Shown here: positions 1 to 6,557 of the stretch, piece by piece
How positions within the stretch are numbered: position 1 is the stretch's first letter
Layout of the letters: every line of letters starts with the position of its first letter
NCBI GenBank assembly: GCA_009922295.1
Contig: RFWA01000082.1
Location: forward strand, 1 to 9,237
Source of the DNA: Betaproteobacteria bacterium
GTDB lineage: Bacteria; Pseudomonadota; Gammaproteobacteria; Burkholderiales; Burkholderiaceae_C
Reading direction: 5' to 3'
DNA length: 9,237 nucleotides
Program-made: the position numbers and the translations under genes
Notes under the pieces: model-generated
What the model saw: only the letters and a program-made list of their open reading frames with translations
Databases searched by the model: none
What the model was told of the DNA's origin: nothing

Positions 1-135
1 GCGACCAAGCACGCGTTCGTACTTGAGCAAGGCAGGATCGTCCACCAAGGCCCCAGTGAGGCTCTTGCTCAAGACCCGAACGTCATTGCGCATTATCTCG
101 GTCAGGCCAGTGCGTCGGCGAAAGTGACCGCATAG
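1..135 (+). CDS. livF: LivF-type branched-chain amino acid ABC transporter ATP-binding protein, C-terminal end only
   Basis: Frame 1 is open from the first base to TAG at 133-135 and gives the last 44 residues of a protein. The segment containing FVLEQGRIVHQGPSEAL, followed by DPNVIAHYLG, is the typical tail of Liv-type (HAAT family) ATPases, after the H-loop: a strand, a G-R-I-V turn, then a helix ending in YLG. The Walker and signature motifs lie outside the window. The protein would be one of the two cytoplasmic ATPases that drive uptake of branched-chain amino acids or other organic acids. It normally closes a livHMGF operon, so the rest of that transporter probably lies to the left. The aldolase-family gene starts 40 nt downstream on the same strand, which suggests cotranscription. 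LivF rather than LivG is favoured by its end-of-operon position and the YLG tail, but this is not certain. Confidence 0.85.
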   Translation, partial: ATKHAFVLEQGRIVHQGPSEALAQDPNVIAHYLGQASASAKVTA

Positions 136-175
136 GCTTCTAACGACGCGGTTTTTTGAACCATGGAGATGAACA

Positions 176-874
176 ATGCTCGAACTTTCCCAACGTGAAC
201 AAGTTCTGCAGGCCATTCGTGGCTTAGCAGCCTATGGGCTTGGTCCCAATATCGGCGGCCATGTCTCGGTCCGGGTGCCGGGCAAGGAAGAGTTCTTTAT
301 CAATGCGTTCGACAAGACCTTCGAGGAGATGCAGTTGCGCGACATCGCCCTGCTCGATTTCGATGGCAAAGTCATTGAGTGCGAGACCCATGTCAGCCCG
401 GGCCTGACCTTCCACCACGGTATTTACAAGCAACGCCCAGATGTCAATGCCATCGTGCACACCCATGGCTTCTGGCTCACTGCGCAATCAGCTTTCGGAC
501 GCCCGGTGCGCACACTGCACAACCTCACCACCTATTTTCACGACCGCACCTGCATCAGCCCCAGCGATGACTTCACTGCCATCGGCCCTGCTCTTGACGC
601 AGACGACGTCGCGATCATCATCCCCTGGCACGGCGCCATCACGATAGGCAAAAATATTGGCGACGCCGCCGCTCTGCATGTCACTTTGGACTATGCCGCC
701 CGGCTGGACGTGACCATGCCATCCACTGCGCCAGAAATGCCTGAGGCCCTGCGTGAAGAATTGGCCAGCGTGCTTCGCCGCGCCAACTATCTGGACCTAA
801 CTTGGAACCTGATCAGGCGCAAAGGTGTCGATGCCTACGACGGCAAACGCGTGATTCCCGGCTTGGCCAATTAG
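176..874 (+). CDS. Class II aldolase/adducin family protein
   Basis: The 232-aa product fits the class II aldolase/adducin (FucA/AraD) fold in length and motifs. The N-terminal part has the GHVSVRVPG stretch (residues 28-36). The zinc-binding pair H95-T-H97 lies in AIVHTH, with a third histidine at H152 in PWHGA. Characterised members cleave or epimerise phosphorylated sugars, and others decarboxylate or act on hydroxy acids; the substrate here is unknown. At the position of the catalytic glutamate of fuculose-phosphate aldolase (eight residues before the Y of IYKQRPD) this protein has G76 in SPGLTFHHG. This resembles adducin-like bacterial members more than true sugar-phosphate aldolases, so a retro-aldol activity should not be assumed. 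The ATG at 176 is preceded by GGAG at 165-168 with 7-nt spacing. It sits 40 nt after livF and 43 nt before the first dioxygenase, consistent with one operon. Confidence 0.88.
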   Translation: MLELSQREQVLQAIRGLAAYGLGPNIGGHVSVRVPGKEEFFINAFDKTFEEMQLRDIALLDFDGKVIECETHVSPGLTFHHGIYKQRPDVNAIVHTHGFWLTAQSAFGRPVRTLHNLTTYFHDRTCISPSDDFTAIGPALDADDVAIIIPWHGAITIGKNIGDAAALHVTLDYAARLDVTMPSTAPEMPEALREELASVLRRANYLDLTWNLIRRKGVDAYDGKRVIPGLAN

Positions 875-917
875 CAGGTAGACAGCCACCCAGTCCAACC
901 CAACAAGGAGATACACC

Positions 918-1823
918 ATGAACACCACCCAAGAGAACACAACTTCAAGTGCCGCCGCTGGCGCACCACAATTTCAGAGTCGTCCCATCGCGTGGCGCAT
1001 AGGCAGCGAAATCACGGGTATCGACTTGAAACGCAGCGATGACATTTCGGACGAGAGCATTCGGGATATGTGGCAATTGCTGGGCCAGCGTGGCATTCTG
1101 CTGTTCCGAAAGCAAGGGCTGAACCATGACCAGCACCTCGCGTTCACGCGTCGATTTGGCGCGCTGGCGGTAACAGGCCTCACCAGCCGTTACGCGCCAC
1201 CCGGCTACCCGGATATCTTTACCGTCACCAACATCAAGACCAATGGCGCACGATCTGAAACCGAGAACGCGGCGCAGCAGTGGCACTCGGACCAGACCTT
1301 TCTGCGGGTCCCGGCGCGGGCATCCATGCTACGTTGCGAACTGGCGCCTCAGCATGGTGGCGACACCATGTTCGCCAATATGTACGCGGTCTATGAAGAT
1401 TTGTCGGAGGGACTCAAAGCAACACTGGAACCCCTGAAAGCCTTTCACAGTCTGTTCAGCACCCGCTCAAAGGTCATGAAAGGCCGCAAGCCGCTGGGCG
1501 ACGAAGAATTGACCCGGGTCGAGGGGGCCGTACAGCCTGTGGTGCTCATACATCCAGATACCGGCAGAAAATCCCTATACATCAACGAGCAATGTGTTGA
1601 TCATTTTGAAGGCTGGACCATTGAAGAGAGCAAACCTTTGCTCGAGTATTTGTACAACCTGACGTCACACCCGGCCTACACCTATCGGCACCGCTGGCAG
1701 CAAGGCGATATCCTGTTCTGGGACAACCGCTGCACCCAGCATTACGCGCCCTTGGACTACAACTTCGCCGAGTTGGATGCGCCAGAAAACCGCCGACTGA
1801 TGTTCCGCTCCACGCTGGCCTGA
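918..1823 (+). CDS. TauD/TfdA-family Fe(II)/2-oxoglutarate-dependent dioxygenase (first of two)
   Basis: The 301-aa product has the length and active site of TauD/TfdA dioxygenases. The iron ligands are H123 and D125 in QQWHSDQ and distal H275 in WDNRCTQH. The 2-oxoglutarate carboxylate arginine is R297 in RRLMFR, with R293 four residues before it as in TauD. T150, following GGD, matches the family's second 2-oxoglutarate contact. Such enzymes hydroxylate a carbon next to a sulfonate, ether oxygen or similar group, often causing cleavage, while turning 2-oxoglutarate into succinate and CO2. They are cytoplasmic. The substrate is not predictable here. The start is well set by AAGGAG at 905-910, 7 nt before the ATG. 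It is followed after 101 nt by a paralogue roughly two-thirds identical by eye. All metal ligands are intact, so it should be active. Confidence 0.92.
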   Translation: MNTTQENTTSSAAAGAPQFQSRPIAWRIGSEITGIDLKRSDDISDESIRDMWQLLGQRGILLFRKQGLNHDQHLAFTRRFGALAVTGLTSRYAPPGYPDIFTVTNIKTNGARSETENAAQQWHSDQTFLRVPARASMLRCELAPQHGGDTMFANMYAVYEDLSEGLKATLEPLKAFHSLFSTRSKVMKGRKPLGDEELTRVEGAVQPVVLIHPDTGRKSLYINEQCVDHFEGWTIEESKPLLEYLYNLTSHPAYTYRHRWQQGDILFWDNRCTQHYAPLDYNFAELDAPENRRLMFRSTLA

Positions 1824-1828
1824 GGTCT

Positions 1829-1877
1829 CAGTTGAGGCAGTCCAAAGTCGGGCGCCGCTGCTGCTGGTAATCAACTG
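1829..1877 (+). repeat. Intergenic inverted repeat between the two dioxygenase genes
   Basis: CAGTTGA at 1829-1835 is the exact reverse complement of TCAACTG at 1871-1877, and inside it GCAG (1837-1840) can pair with CTGC (1861-1864). This lies in the 101-nt gap between the two dioxygenase genes, the longest gap in the left block. It could fold in mRNA and tune expression or stability of the downstream genes. The arms are short and far apart (35 nt), and there is no proper T-tract, so a role as terminator is not supported. Confidence 0.25.
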
Positions 1878-1912
1878 CTTTTGCTCGCACAGCTAGCCAC
1901 ATCGGCTTAACG

Positions 1913-1918
1913 AAAGAG
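1913..1918 (+). promoter_or_regulatory. Ribosome binding site that decides the second dioxygenase start
   Basis: AAAGAG directly abuts an ATG at 1919 but lies 6 nt before a second in-frame ATG at 1925. The spacing favours 1925 as the true start. The site is weaker than the AAGGAG of the first dioxygenase. Confidence 0.5.
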
Positions 1919-1924
1919 ATGCCC

Positions 1925-2836
1925 ATGCTACCCATTTCAGCTACCGCTGGAGGATTGCTTGACCCTGATTTGCCTTACCAGGTGCACCCACTGTCGTGGC
2001 GTACTGGCTCGGAAATCATGGGGCTGGACTTGCGATCGAGTGATCAACTGGCCGACGCCACCATAGCGTCGCTTTGGCAGTTGCTGGGAGAGCGTGGCAT
2101 CCTCTTGTTTAGGGGGCAGCACCTCGACCATGACCAGCACCTTGCCTTTACCCGTCGCTTTGGTCCACTGGCTAAAACTGGGTTGTTGGGTCGCCACGCC
2201 CCTCCGGGCTACCCGGACATCTTCACGGTCACAAACATCAAGAAGGACGGCCAACGGTCAGAAACCGAGAACGCTGCACAGCAGTGGCATTCAGACCAAT
2301 CGTTCTTGCCTGTTCCGGCCCGCGCCTCTTTGCTGCGGTGCGTTCACACGCCACAATTTGGTGGCGACACCATGTTCGCAAACATGTACCAGGCGTATGA
2401 GGCCATGTCAGATGGCTTGAAGGCGACGCTGGATCCTCTGCGAGCATTGCACACGCTGTTTAGCACCCGCTCTCAACGCTTGAGCGGGCGCAAAGCCTTC
2501 AGTTCAGTATCGCCTGAGGAGTTGGAGCGCATGAAGGGCTTCGCTCATCCGGTCATCCGTACCCATTCGGACACGGGAAAGAAGACGCTCTATGTGAGTG
2601 AGCAGATGGTGGACCACTTCGACGGTTGGAGCGTTGAAGACAGCGCACCACTGCTCGAATACCTGTTCGCTTTGTCGGTGCACCCTGCTCATACTTACCG
2701 CCACCGTTGGCAACCGGGCGATATCATTTTCTGGGATAACCGTTGCACCATGCATTACGCGCCCATTGATTACGATTTTGACGGTATGGATAGCCCGGCC
2801 AACCACCGGCTGATGTACCGCAGCACACTTGCTTGA
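1925..2836 (+). CDS. TauD/TfdA-family Fe(II)/2-oxoglutarate-dependent dioxygenase (second of two)
   Basis: The 303-aa product (305 aa if the ATG at 1919 is used) is a tandem paralogue of the preceding gene. From the 303-aa start, the iron ligands are H122, D124 (QQWHSDQ) and H277 (WDNRCTMH). The 2-oxoglutarate arginine is R299 in HRLMYR. The two proteins are nearly identical around the metal site and PPGYPDIFTVTNIK. They differ most at the N-terminus, in the segment after FSTRS (where this copy has a few extra residues, SSVSPEE) and in loops such as QSFLPVPA against QTFLRVPA. That pattern suggests related but not identical substrates, or opposite enantiomers as with RdpA/SdpA; this is inference. 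The upstream gap is 101 nt. The hydrolase gene follows 22 nt after its stop, so the downstream genes are probably cotranscribed with it. Confidence 0.92.
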   Translation: MLPISATAGGLLDPDLPYQVHPLSWRTGSEIMGLDLRSSDQLADATIASLWQLLGERGILLFRGQHLDHDQHLAFTRRFGPLAKTGLLGRHAPPGYPDIFTVTNIKKDGQRSETENAAQQWHSDQSFLPVPARASLLRCVHTPQFGGDTMFANMYQAYEAMSDGLKATLDPLRALHTLFSTRSQRLSGRKAFSSVSPEELERMKGFAHPVIRTHSDTGKKTLYVSEQMVDHFDGWSVEDSAPLLEYLFALSVHPAHTYRHRWQPGDIIFWDNRCTMHYAPIDYDFDGMDSPANHRLMYRSTLA

Positions 2837-2847
2837 GCAAAGACACC

Positions 2848-2853
2848 AGGAAG
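2848..2853 (+). promoter_or_regulatory. Ribosome binding site that decides the hydrolase start
   Basis: AGGAAG lies 5 nt before the ATG at 2859 and only 2 nt before the adjacent ATG at 2856. This favours 2859 over 2856, and over an in-frame TTG at 2829 that would overlap the upstream gene's stop codon. Confidence 0.5.
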
Positions 2854-2858
2854 CCATG

Positions 2859-3740
2859 ATGTTTGAAGGTTTTGAGCGAAAGAAAATTGAGGTCGAAGGA
2901 GCTACCATCAACTGCGTTTATGCGGGTCAGGGTGACCCGGTCTTGCTGCTGCATGGTTATCCACAGACTCTGAGCGAATGGGCGAAGTTGGCGCCACTTT
3001 TGGCGGAACAGCATACCGTTGTTTGTGCCGACCTGCGAGGCTATGGCGACTCGTCCAAGCCTGTTGGTGCCTCAGACCACAGCAACTACAGCTTTCGCGC
3101 GATGGCCGCGGACCAGGTGTCTCTGATGCGTGCGCTGGGGCATGAGCGCTTTCATGTGGTGGGGCATGACCGTGGTGGCAGGGTCTCGCACCGTATGGCA
3201 CTGGACTGGCCGGATCAAGTGCGTTCGCTCTCGGTCCTTGATCTCGTCCCTACCCACGCACTCTACAACCAGACCAATCGCAAGTTGGCCGCCACCTACT
3301 GGCAATGGTACTTCCTGCCACTGCCAACGCCGTTCCCTGAGCGGCTGATCGGTGCAGACCCAGACTACTATTTTGAAAACTGCCTGGTCAGTGTCGGCGG
3401 CAAAGGATTGGATAGCTTTGACGCCGACATGTTGGCGGAATACCGCCGTTGCTGGCGTGATCCGGCAATGATCCACGCTTCCTGCTGCGACTATCGCGCT
3501 GGGGCAAGCGTCGATCTCTCTCATGATGAGGTAGATCTGCACGTCAAACTCGATTGTCCGGTTTTCGCTTTGTGGGGAGCCGATGGACTCATGTGCAAAC
3601 TGATGGACATTGAGGCTGCTTGGCGGGCACGATGCGCCAACCTTCGGGTAGACCAAGTCCCGGGAGGACATTGGTTTCCCGAACATGCTGCGGCGCAGAC
3701 GGCCGCCAAGCTCATTGAATTTTTCCGGTCAAACGGATAG
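2859..3740 (+). CDS. Alpha/beta hydrolase, fluoroacetate/haloacetate dehalogenase-like (epoxide hydrolase superfamily)
   Basis: The 293-aa product from ATG 2859 matches the length and layout of fluoroacetate dehalogenases such as DehH1. It has the oxyanion-hole motif HGYPQ (residues 32-36), then DLRGYGDS, the nucleophile elbow VGHDRGGR with D104, a second acid D128 in LDLVP, a cap domain (about 130-210), and catalytic H271 in PGGHW. R105 and R108 after the nucleophile correspond to the arginines that hold the substrate carboxylate in haloacetate dehalogenases, so a small carboxylic acid substrate is plausible. In the halide pocket W150 and Y195 are kept, but the expected His before the Trp is Gln (YWQWYF, Q149). 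The reaction may therefore be hydrolysis of a haloacid, an epoxide or an ester-like bond rather than defluorination. It lies 22 nt after the second dioxygenase and 16 nt before the SDR. Comparisons with DehH1 are from memory. Confidence 0.88.
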   Translation: MFEGFERKKIEVEGATINCVYAGQGDPVLLLHGYPQTLSEWAKLAPLLAEQHTVVCADLRGYGDSSKPVGASDHSNYSFRAMAADQVSLMRALGHERFHVVGHDRGGRVSHRMALDWPDQVRSLSVLDLVPTHALYNQTNRKLAATYWQWYFLPLPTPFPERLIGADPDYYFENCLVSVGGKGLDSFDADMLAEYRRCWRDPAMIHASCCDYRAGASVDLSHDEVDLHVKLDCPVFALWGADGLMCKLMDIEAAWRARCANLRVDQVPGGHWFPEHAAAQTAAKLIEFFRSNG

Positions 3741-3756
3741 CTGCAAGGAAACAAAC

Positions 3757-4515
3757 ATGACGATGAGATTCGACGGGAAAGTGCTTCTGACCACCGGTGG
3801 CGGCTCGGGTTTGGCCGCGGCAGTTGCAAGGCGTTTCGCCAGTGAAGGTGGACGGGTTGCTGTCCTGGACCTGGATGGTGGACGCGCTACCGCGGTTGCC
3901 GCGGAATTGAAAGGCTCGATCGGCTTGGCGGTAGATGTTGCCAGTGAAGAGGGCGTGCGTGACGCCGTGGCCACAGTGCATCGGGAGATGGGGCGTATCG
4001 ATTGCGTCTTCAATGCGGCAGGCCACGCCGACTTCGGCCCAATCGAAACGTGGACGCTTGAACGTTGGAACCGCATGATGGGTGTTCACGTTGGTGGCAC
4101 TTTTTTGGTCTGCAAATATGTCTTGCCGATCATGCGCTCCCAGGGTGGAGGCTCCATTGTCAATGTGGCGTCCATCGCTGCTATGGTGGCACAACCCAAC
4201 AATTCGCCCTATGGCGCGGCCAAAGGCGCTATCGTTGGGTTTTCGCGCCAACTGGCGCTGGAAGCAGCACCCCTGGTGCGAGTCAATGTGGTGGCGCCCG
4301 GACGCATACGAACCGGCATGACCGTTCCCTTGTGGCAGCAGCGCGGCGGCGGCAATCTGGAAGCAGGTGTCTCTCAGGCGGCCGTACTGAATATGCTCAA
4401 GCGTGTGGGTGAGCCCGATGATATTGCCGGGCCAGTTTGCTTCCTGTTTTCCGACGATGCAGCGTTCATGACCGGCACCTCCCTGGTCCCAGATGGCGGT
4501 GAGACTGCGGTCTAA
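3757..4515 (+). CDS. Short-chain dehydrogenase/reductase (SDR), NAD-type
   Basis: The 252-aa product is a classical SDR. The nucleotide-binding turn is TGGGSGLA (residues 13-20), where the usual third glycine is A20. D38 at the end of the second strand (VLDLD) predicts NAD(H) over NADP(H). The NAAG motif is at 86-89. The catalytic residues are S139 (VAS), Y152 and K156 (YGAAK), followed by PG at 181-182. The family's structural Asn of the Asn-Ser-Tyr-Lys tetrad appears to be H111 (GVHVGGTF instead of the usual VNxxGTF). It probably oxidises an alcohol produced by the dioxygenase or hydrolase steps; the substrate is unknown. The ATG at 3757 has AAGGAA at 3745-3750 with 6-nt spacing. An open frame extends upstream to 3685 but would overlap the hydrolase gene and precedes the SDR fold, so it was not used. 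The next gene starts 2 nt after the stop. Confidence 0.92.
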   Translation: MTMRFDGKVLLTTGGGSGLAAAVARRFASEGGRVAVLDLDGGRATAVAAELKGSIGLAVDVASEEGVRDAVATVHREMGRIDCVFNAAGHADFGPIETWTLERWNRMMGVHVGGTFLVCKYVLPIMRSQGGGSIVNVASIAAMVAQPNNSPYGAAKGAIVGFSRQLALEAAPLVRVNVVAPGRIRTGMTVPLWQQRGGGNLEAGVSQAAVLNMLKRVGEPDDIAGPVCFLFSDDAAFMTGTSLVPDGGETAV

Positions 4516-4517
4516 CG

Positions 4518-5348
4518 ATGGGCGCGCAAACCGAGTTGTTCATGGGCCCGCGTGGCGGGATCATGGCGATGGACTCCGCCTACGACGTCTGTAACGACAA
4601 CCGTGATCACGACGTGGTGATCAATGCCTCTTACTGCGGCGTTTTGCCCGCGCGTTTCATCGCGGCGCAGCGTCCGCGTGGCGCCATCGGCGTGGACTGC
4701 GCCGTGGGTCCCGCCGGAGCCTCTGTAGCCGGGCTGTGGTACTTGGAAGCCTTGAACATTCCAGCCGCTGCGGCGGACGTGAGCACCGTGCGTTTGGGTG
4801 ACGGAGTTGACTTGTACGCCCAGGGCAAAATCAGTTTTGCCAACCGCCCGGCCATGGACTGTGGCGTGGTGCCGGGTATGCGGGTGCAGGACGCAGCACG
4901 TGCCATGCTGGATGGCACGCCCAGGTCGCCTTTAGCCTCTGACGTGACCAACCGCACGGTGATGCAAACCCATGCAGATGGTCGCCAAGTCATTTGCACC
5001 GACTCGATTGCCTTCGGTCTGCCTGAGGATGTACGCAATGTGCTGGTGACGGCCGGTCATACGGGGCGTAGCGCGGTGCCCTACCTGCTTCGGGTTCGGC
5101 CGCACGGTTTTATCTGTTCTGACGGCGGGAAAGGCCGAGAGGACGCTGGCGTCGCCGGCTTGTTCATGGTCGAGCGAGAAGGCCTTGCAGGGGCGACTGT
5201 CGACGCACGCATCGCGCGCATGGGAGATGGCTTGAGCAGCTACAACGATGGCATCATCAGCGCGGCCAATGCACTGGCTAAAGCCGTCGGCATTGAAGTA
5301 GGCATGACGGCGGCCGAAGCCGCCGCCAGGTTGCTCCAGCGGCTGTGA
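4518..5348 (+). CDS. Unrecognised protein of two tandem homologous domains
   Basis: I do not recognise this 276-aa protein. It has no signal peptide or membrane segment, so it is probably cytoplasmic. It contains two copies of one domain, residues 36-131 and 178-273, which align over 96 positions without a gap and share 33 identical residues. Shared positions include RP-G-I--D, A-VAGL---E, R-GDG, Y--G-IS-AN-A, G---GM and AA---L. The 46-residue linker carries VTNRTV and ICTDSIAF. The conserved Asp and Gly residues look like a ligand-binding or catalytic fold, but no function is assigned. It starts 2 nt after the SDR stop with no good Shine-Dalgarno site, so translation is probably coupled to the SDR. 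Later ATGs at 4542, 4563 and 4569 are possible starts that leave both repeats intact. Position at the end of a catabolic operon suggests an enzyme or accessory protein of that pathway. Confidence 0.8.
   Translation: MGAQTELFMGPRGGIMAMDSAYDVCNDNRDHDVVINASYCGVLPARFIAAQRPRGAIGVDCAVGPAGASVAGLWYLEALNIPAAAADVSTVRLGDGVDLYAQGKISFANRPAMDCGVVPGMRVQDAARAMLDGTPRSPLASDVTNRTVMQTHADGRQVICTDSIAFGLPEDVRNVLVTAGHTGRSAVPYLLRVRPHGFICSDGGKGREDAGVAGLFMVEREGLAGATVDARIARMGDGLSSYNDGIISAANALAKAVGIEVGMTAAEAAARLLQRL
4623..4910 (+). repeat. Internal protein-domain repeat, copy A
   Basis: Encodes residues 36-131 of the unrecognised protein. It aligns without gaps to copy B with 33 of 96 identities, counted by hand. Divergence at this level indicates an old gene duplication and fusion rather than a recent DNA repeat. 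Confidence 0.8.
5049..5336 (+). repeat. Internal protein-domain repeat, copy B
   Basis: Encodes residues 178-273, the second copy of the domain, ending three residues before the C-terminus. It keeps the GDG, IS-AN-A and GM landmarks of copy A. It differs in the Gly-rich loop (GGKGREDAG against CAVGPAGAS), so one copy may have lost or changed its binding role. Confidence 0.8.
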
Positions 5349-5361
5349 GGCCGCATGAAGG

Positions 5362-6489
5362 TCAGGGCGCTTGCGTAAACTTACCGTCCTTGATCGTGAT
5401 CAAGATGGGCTCGTAAGTGGGTTCACGCTCGGCTGCAAAGCTGAAGTTTCCTTTGCCACTGCCCAGTACAACCGGAAAGTTGCTCGTCGCCACGATGGCA
5501 TCCAGCAAGCTCTGCCGGGTCAGTGGGCCCTTGGCGGTGCTGATCGCGTGACCATACAGGCGGCCGATGGTGTAACCCACCGCGTTCCATTGGTCTGGCA
5601 TAGCGTTGTATTTTTTCTGGAAGTTGGCCACAAACGACTTTGCCAGGCTGTCGGTTCGAATCTCGGGGAAGGCATCGGTCCCGACCAACACACCCTCGAC
5701 GGCTTTGCCGCCAATTCTCAAGAAGCTGGCCGATGCTGCAGCATTGTTGGCGACGAACTTCAGGCTACTTGCGGCTCCAGCCTGCTTGGCCTGCAGAACG
5801 ATATTAGCCGCTGCGGCATCATTCATCGTGATCATCACGACATCCGGCTTGAGGCTGGCAATTTTGGTCGACAAAGCCGAAAAATCTGTCTCCGCCATCA
5901 GCGCCGACTCTTCCGGCATCAAGGTCACCTTACCCTGCATCACCGTGCGAGCAACCTTGCTCTGGGCAGCAGCACCATCGTTATCGCGGCTCGCTACGGT
6001 CATGACCGTCTTGGGCTTGATGGTCTCCAGGGTGTAGTTAGACAGCACTGTCATCAAGGTGGTCGGCGAGTTCAACACACGATTCGACCAAGGACCTGCT
6101 TTGTTGACCGCCGGTGTCACCGCAATGCCAAGCATCGGGATCTGAAGCTGATTGACCACCGGCGAGACCGCCAGCACGGTCGGGGACGCGCTGGGTCCTG
6201 CGATCGCCAACACCTTGTCCACGGTGGCCAAGCGATTGACCAGCGTGATGGCCTGGTTGGTGTTGCTGCCATCGTCGACCACAAGCAACTTGATGGTCCG
6301 ACCACCGCCGAGCTCATTGCCCGCATTGATCTCATCGACTGCGTGCTGCATCCCTTTGACGGCTGCAGTACCCACGAAGGCGTAGACACCCGTCAAGGAA
6401 ACCGGCACACCAATGGTGATTTCCTGGGCCTGAATGGATGAGGCGCCAGTCGCGATCGCCATGGCGGTCATCAAGAATCGTATTTTCAT
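5362..6489 (-). CDS. Liv-type periplasmic substrate-binding protein of an ABC transporter
   Basis: The 375-aa product (ATG at 6487-6489) begins with a signal peptide: positive MKIR, a hydrophobic stretch to about residue 18, and likely cleavage after IQA (residues 19-21). The mature part opens with EITIGVPVSLTGVYA, then INAGNELGGGRTIKLLVVDD and IAGPSASPTVLA, the hallmarks of type I periplasmic binding proteins (Peripla_BP_6, LivK-like). It ends near YEPILITIKDGKF. It would bind the imported solute and deliver it to LivHM. Members of this group bind amino acids, aromatic acids or other carboxylates, so the ligand is not fixed. The start is chosen over an in-frame TTG at 6504 because GGAGAT (6502-6497) lies 7 nt upstream and the signal peptide begins there. 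It is convergent with the left block (13-nt gap), divergent from the flavoprotein gene, and on the opposite strand to livH, unlike the usual livKHMGF order. Confidence 0.92.
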   Translation of the reverse strand: MKIRFLMTAMAIATGASSIQAQEITIGVPVSLTGVYAFVGTAAVKGMQHAVDEINAGNELGGGRTIKLLVVDDGSNTNQAITLVNRLATVDKVLAIAGPSASPTVLAVSPVVNQLQIPMLGIAVTPAVNKAGPWSNRVLNSPTTLMTVLSNYTLETIKPKTVMTVASRDNDGAAAQSKVARTVMQGKVTLMPEESALMAETDFSALSTKIASLKPDVVMITMNDAAAANIVLQAKQAGAASSLKFVANNAAASASFLRIGGKAVEGVLVGTDAFPEIRTDSLAKSFVANFQKKYNAMPDQWNAVGYTIGRLYGHAISTAKGPLTRQSLLDAIVATSNFPVVLGSGKGNFSFAAEREPTYEPILITIKDGKFTQAP

Positions 6490-6499
6490 AAGGGATATC
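6485..6499. repeat. 15-bp inverted repeat, left copy, over the binding-protein start codon
   Basis: On the minus strand this reads GATATCCCTTATGAA and includes the ATG of the binding protein. The same 15 bases occur on the plus strand at 8324-8338. The pair therefore forms an inverted repeat flanking the divergent promoter region and the flavoprotein gene. Confidence 0.6.
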
Positions 6500-6524
6500 T
6501 CCAACGTTTAAAGAGGTCTAGGCC

Positions 6525-6540
6525 GCAGGTATTTTCCTGC
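6525..6540. promoter_or_regulatory. Short palindrome in the binding-protein upstream region
   Basis: GCAGG, six A/T bases, then CCTGC form a perfect 5-bp inverted repeat 36 to 51 bp upstream of the binding-protein start. It could be an operator half-site pair or a small hairpin in the 5' leader. Without a mapped transcript start this cannot be decided. Confidence 0.3.
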
Positions 6541-6557
6541 AAAGAAGCGCGGTGTAT

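Noticed and set aside
1706..2725. GATATC occurrences in the two dioxygenase genes as further copies of the start-region repeat
   Set aside because: They encode the conserved GDI segment of the dioxygenases and share only the six-base core, so they are explained by coding constraint.
2829..2858. TTG start at 2829 for the hydrolase
   Set aside because: It overlaps the upstream stop and has no ribosome site in place. The family N-terminus (MFEGF) begins at 2859 with AGGAAG correctly spaced.
3072..3686. Minus-strand open frame (204 codons) inside the hydrolase gene
   Set aside because: The plus strand encodes an intact alpha/beta hydrolase with a full catalytic triad. The minus frame has no motif or ribosome site.
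3685..3756. N-terminal extension of the SDR to an upstream start at 3685
   Set aside because: It would overlap the hydrolase gene by 56 nt and precede the start of the SDR fold, while ATG 3757 has a good AAGGAA site at 6 nt.
5339..5354. Hairpin GCGGC-TGTGAG-GCCGC as a bidirectional terminator
   Set aside because: The stem is only 5 bp and no T-tract follows on either strand.
5371..6441. Long plus-strand open frame (356 codons) across the binding-protein gene
   Set aside because: It is antisense to a complete substrate-binding protein with signal peptide and family motifs. Its translation is rich in His, Arg and Cys without any recognisable fold, as expected of a GC-rich shadow frame.
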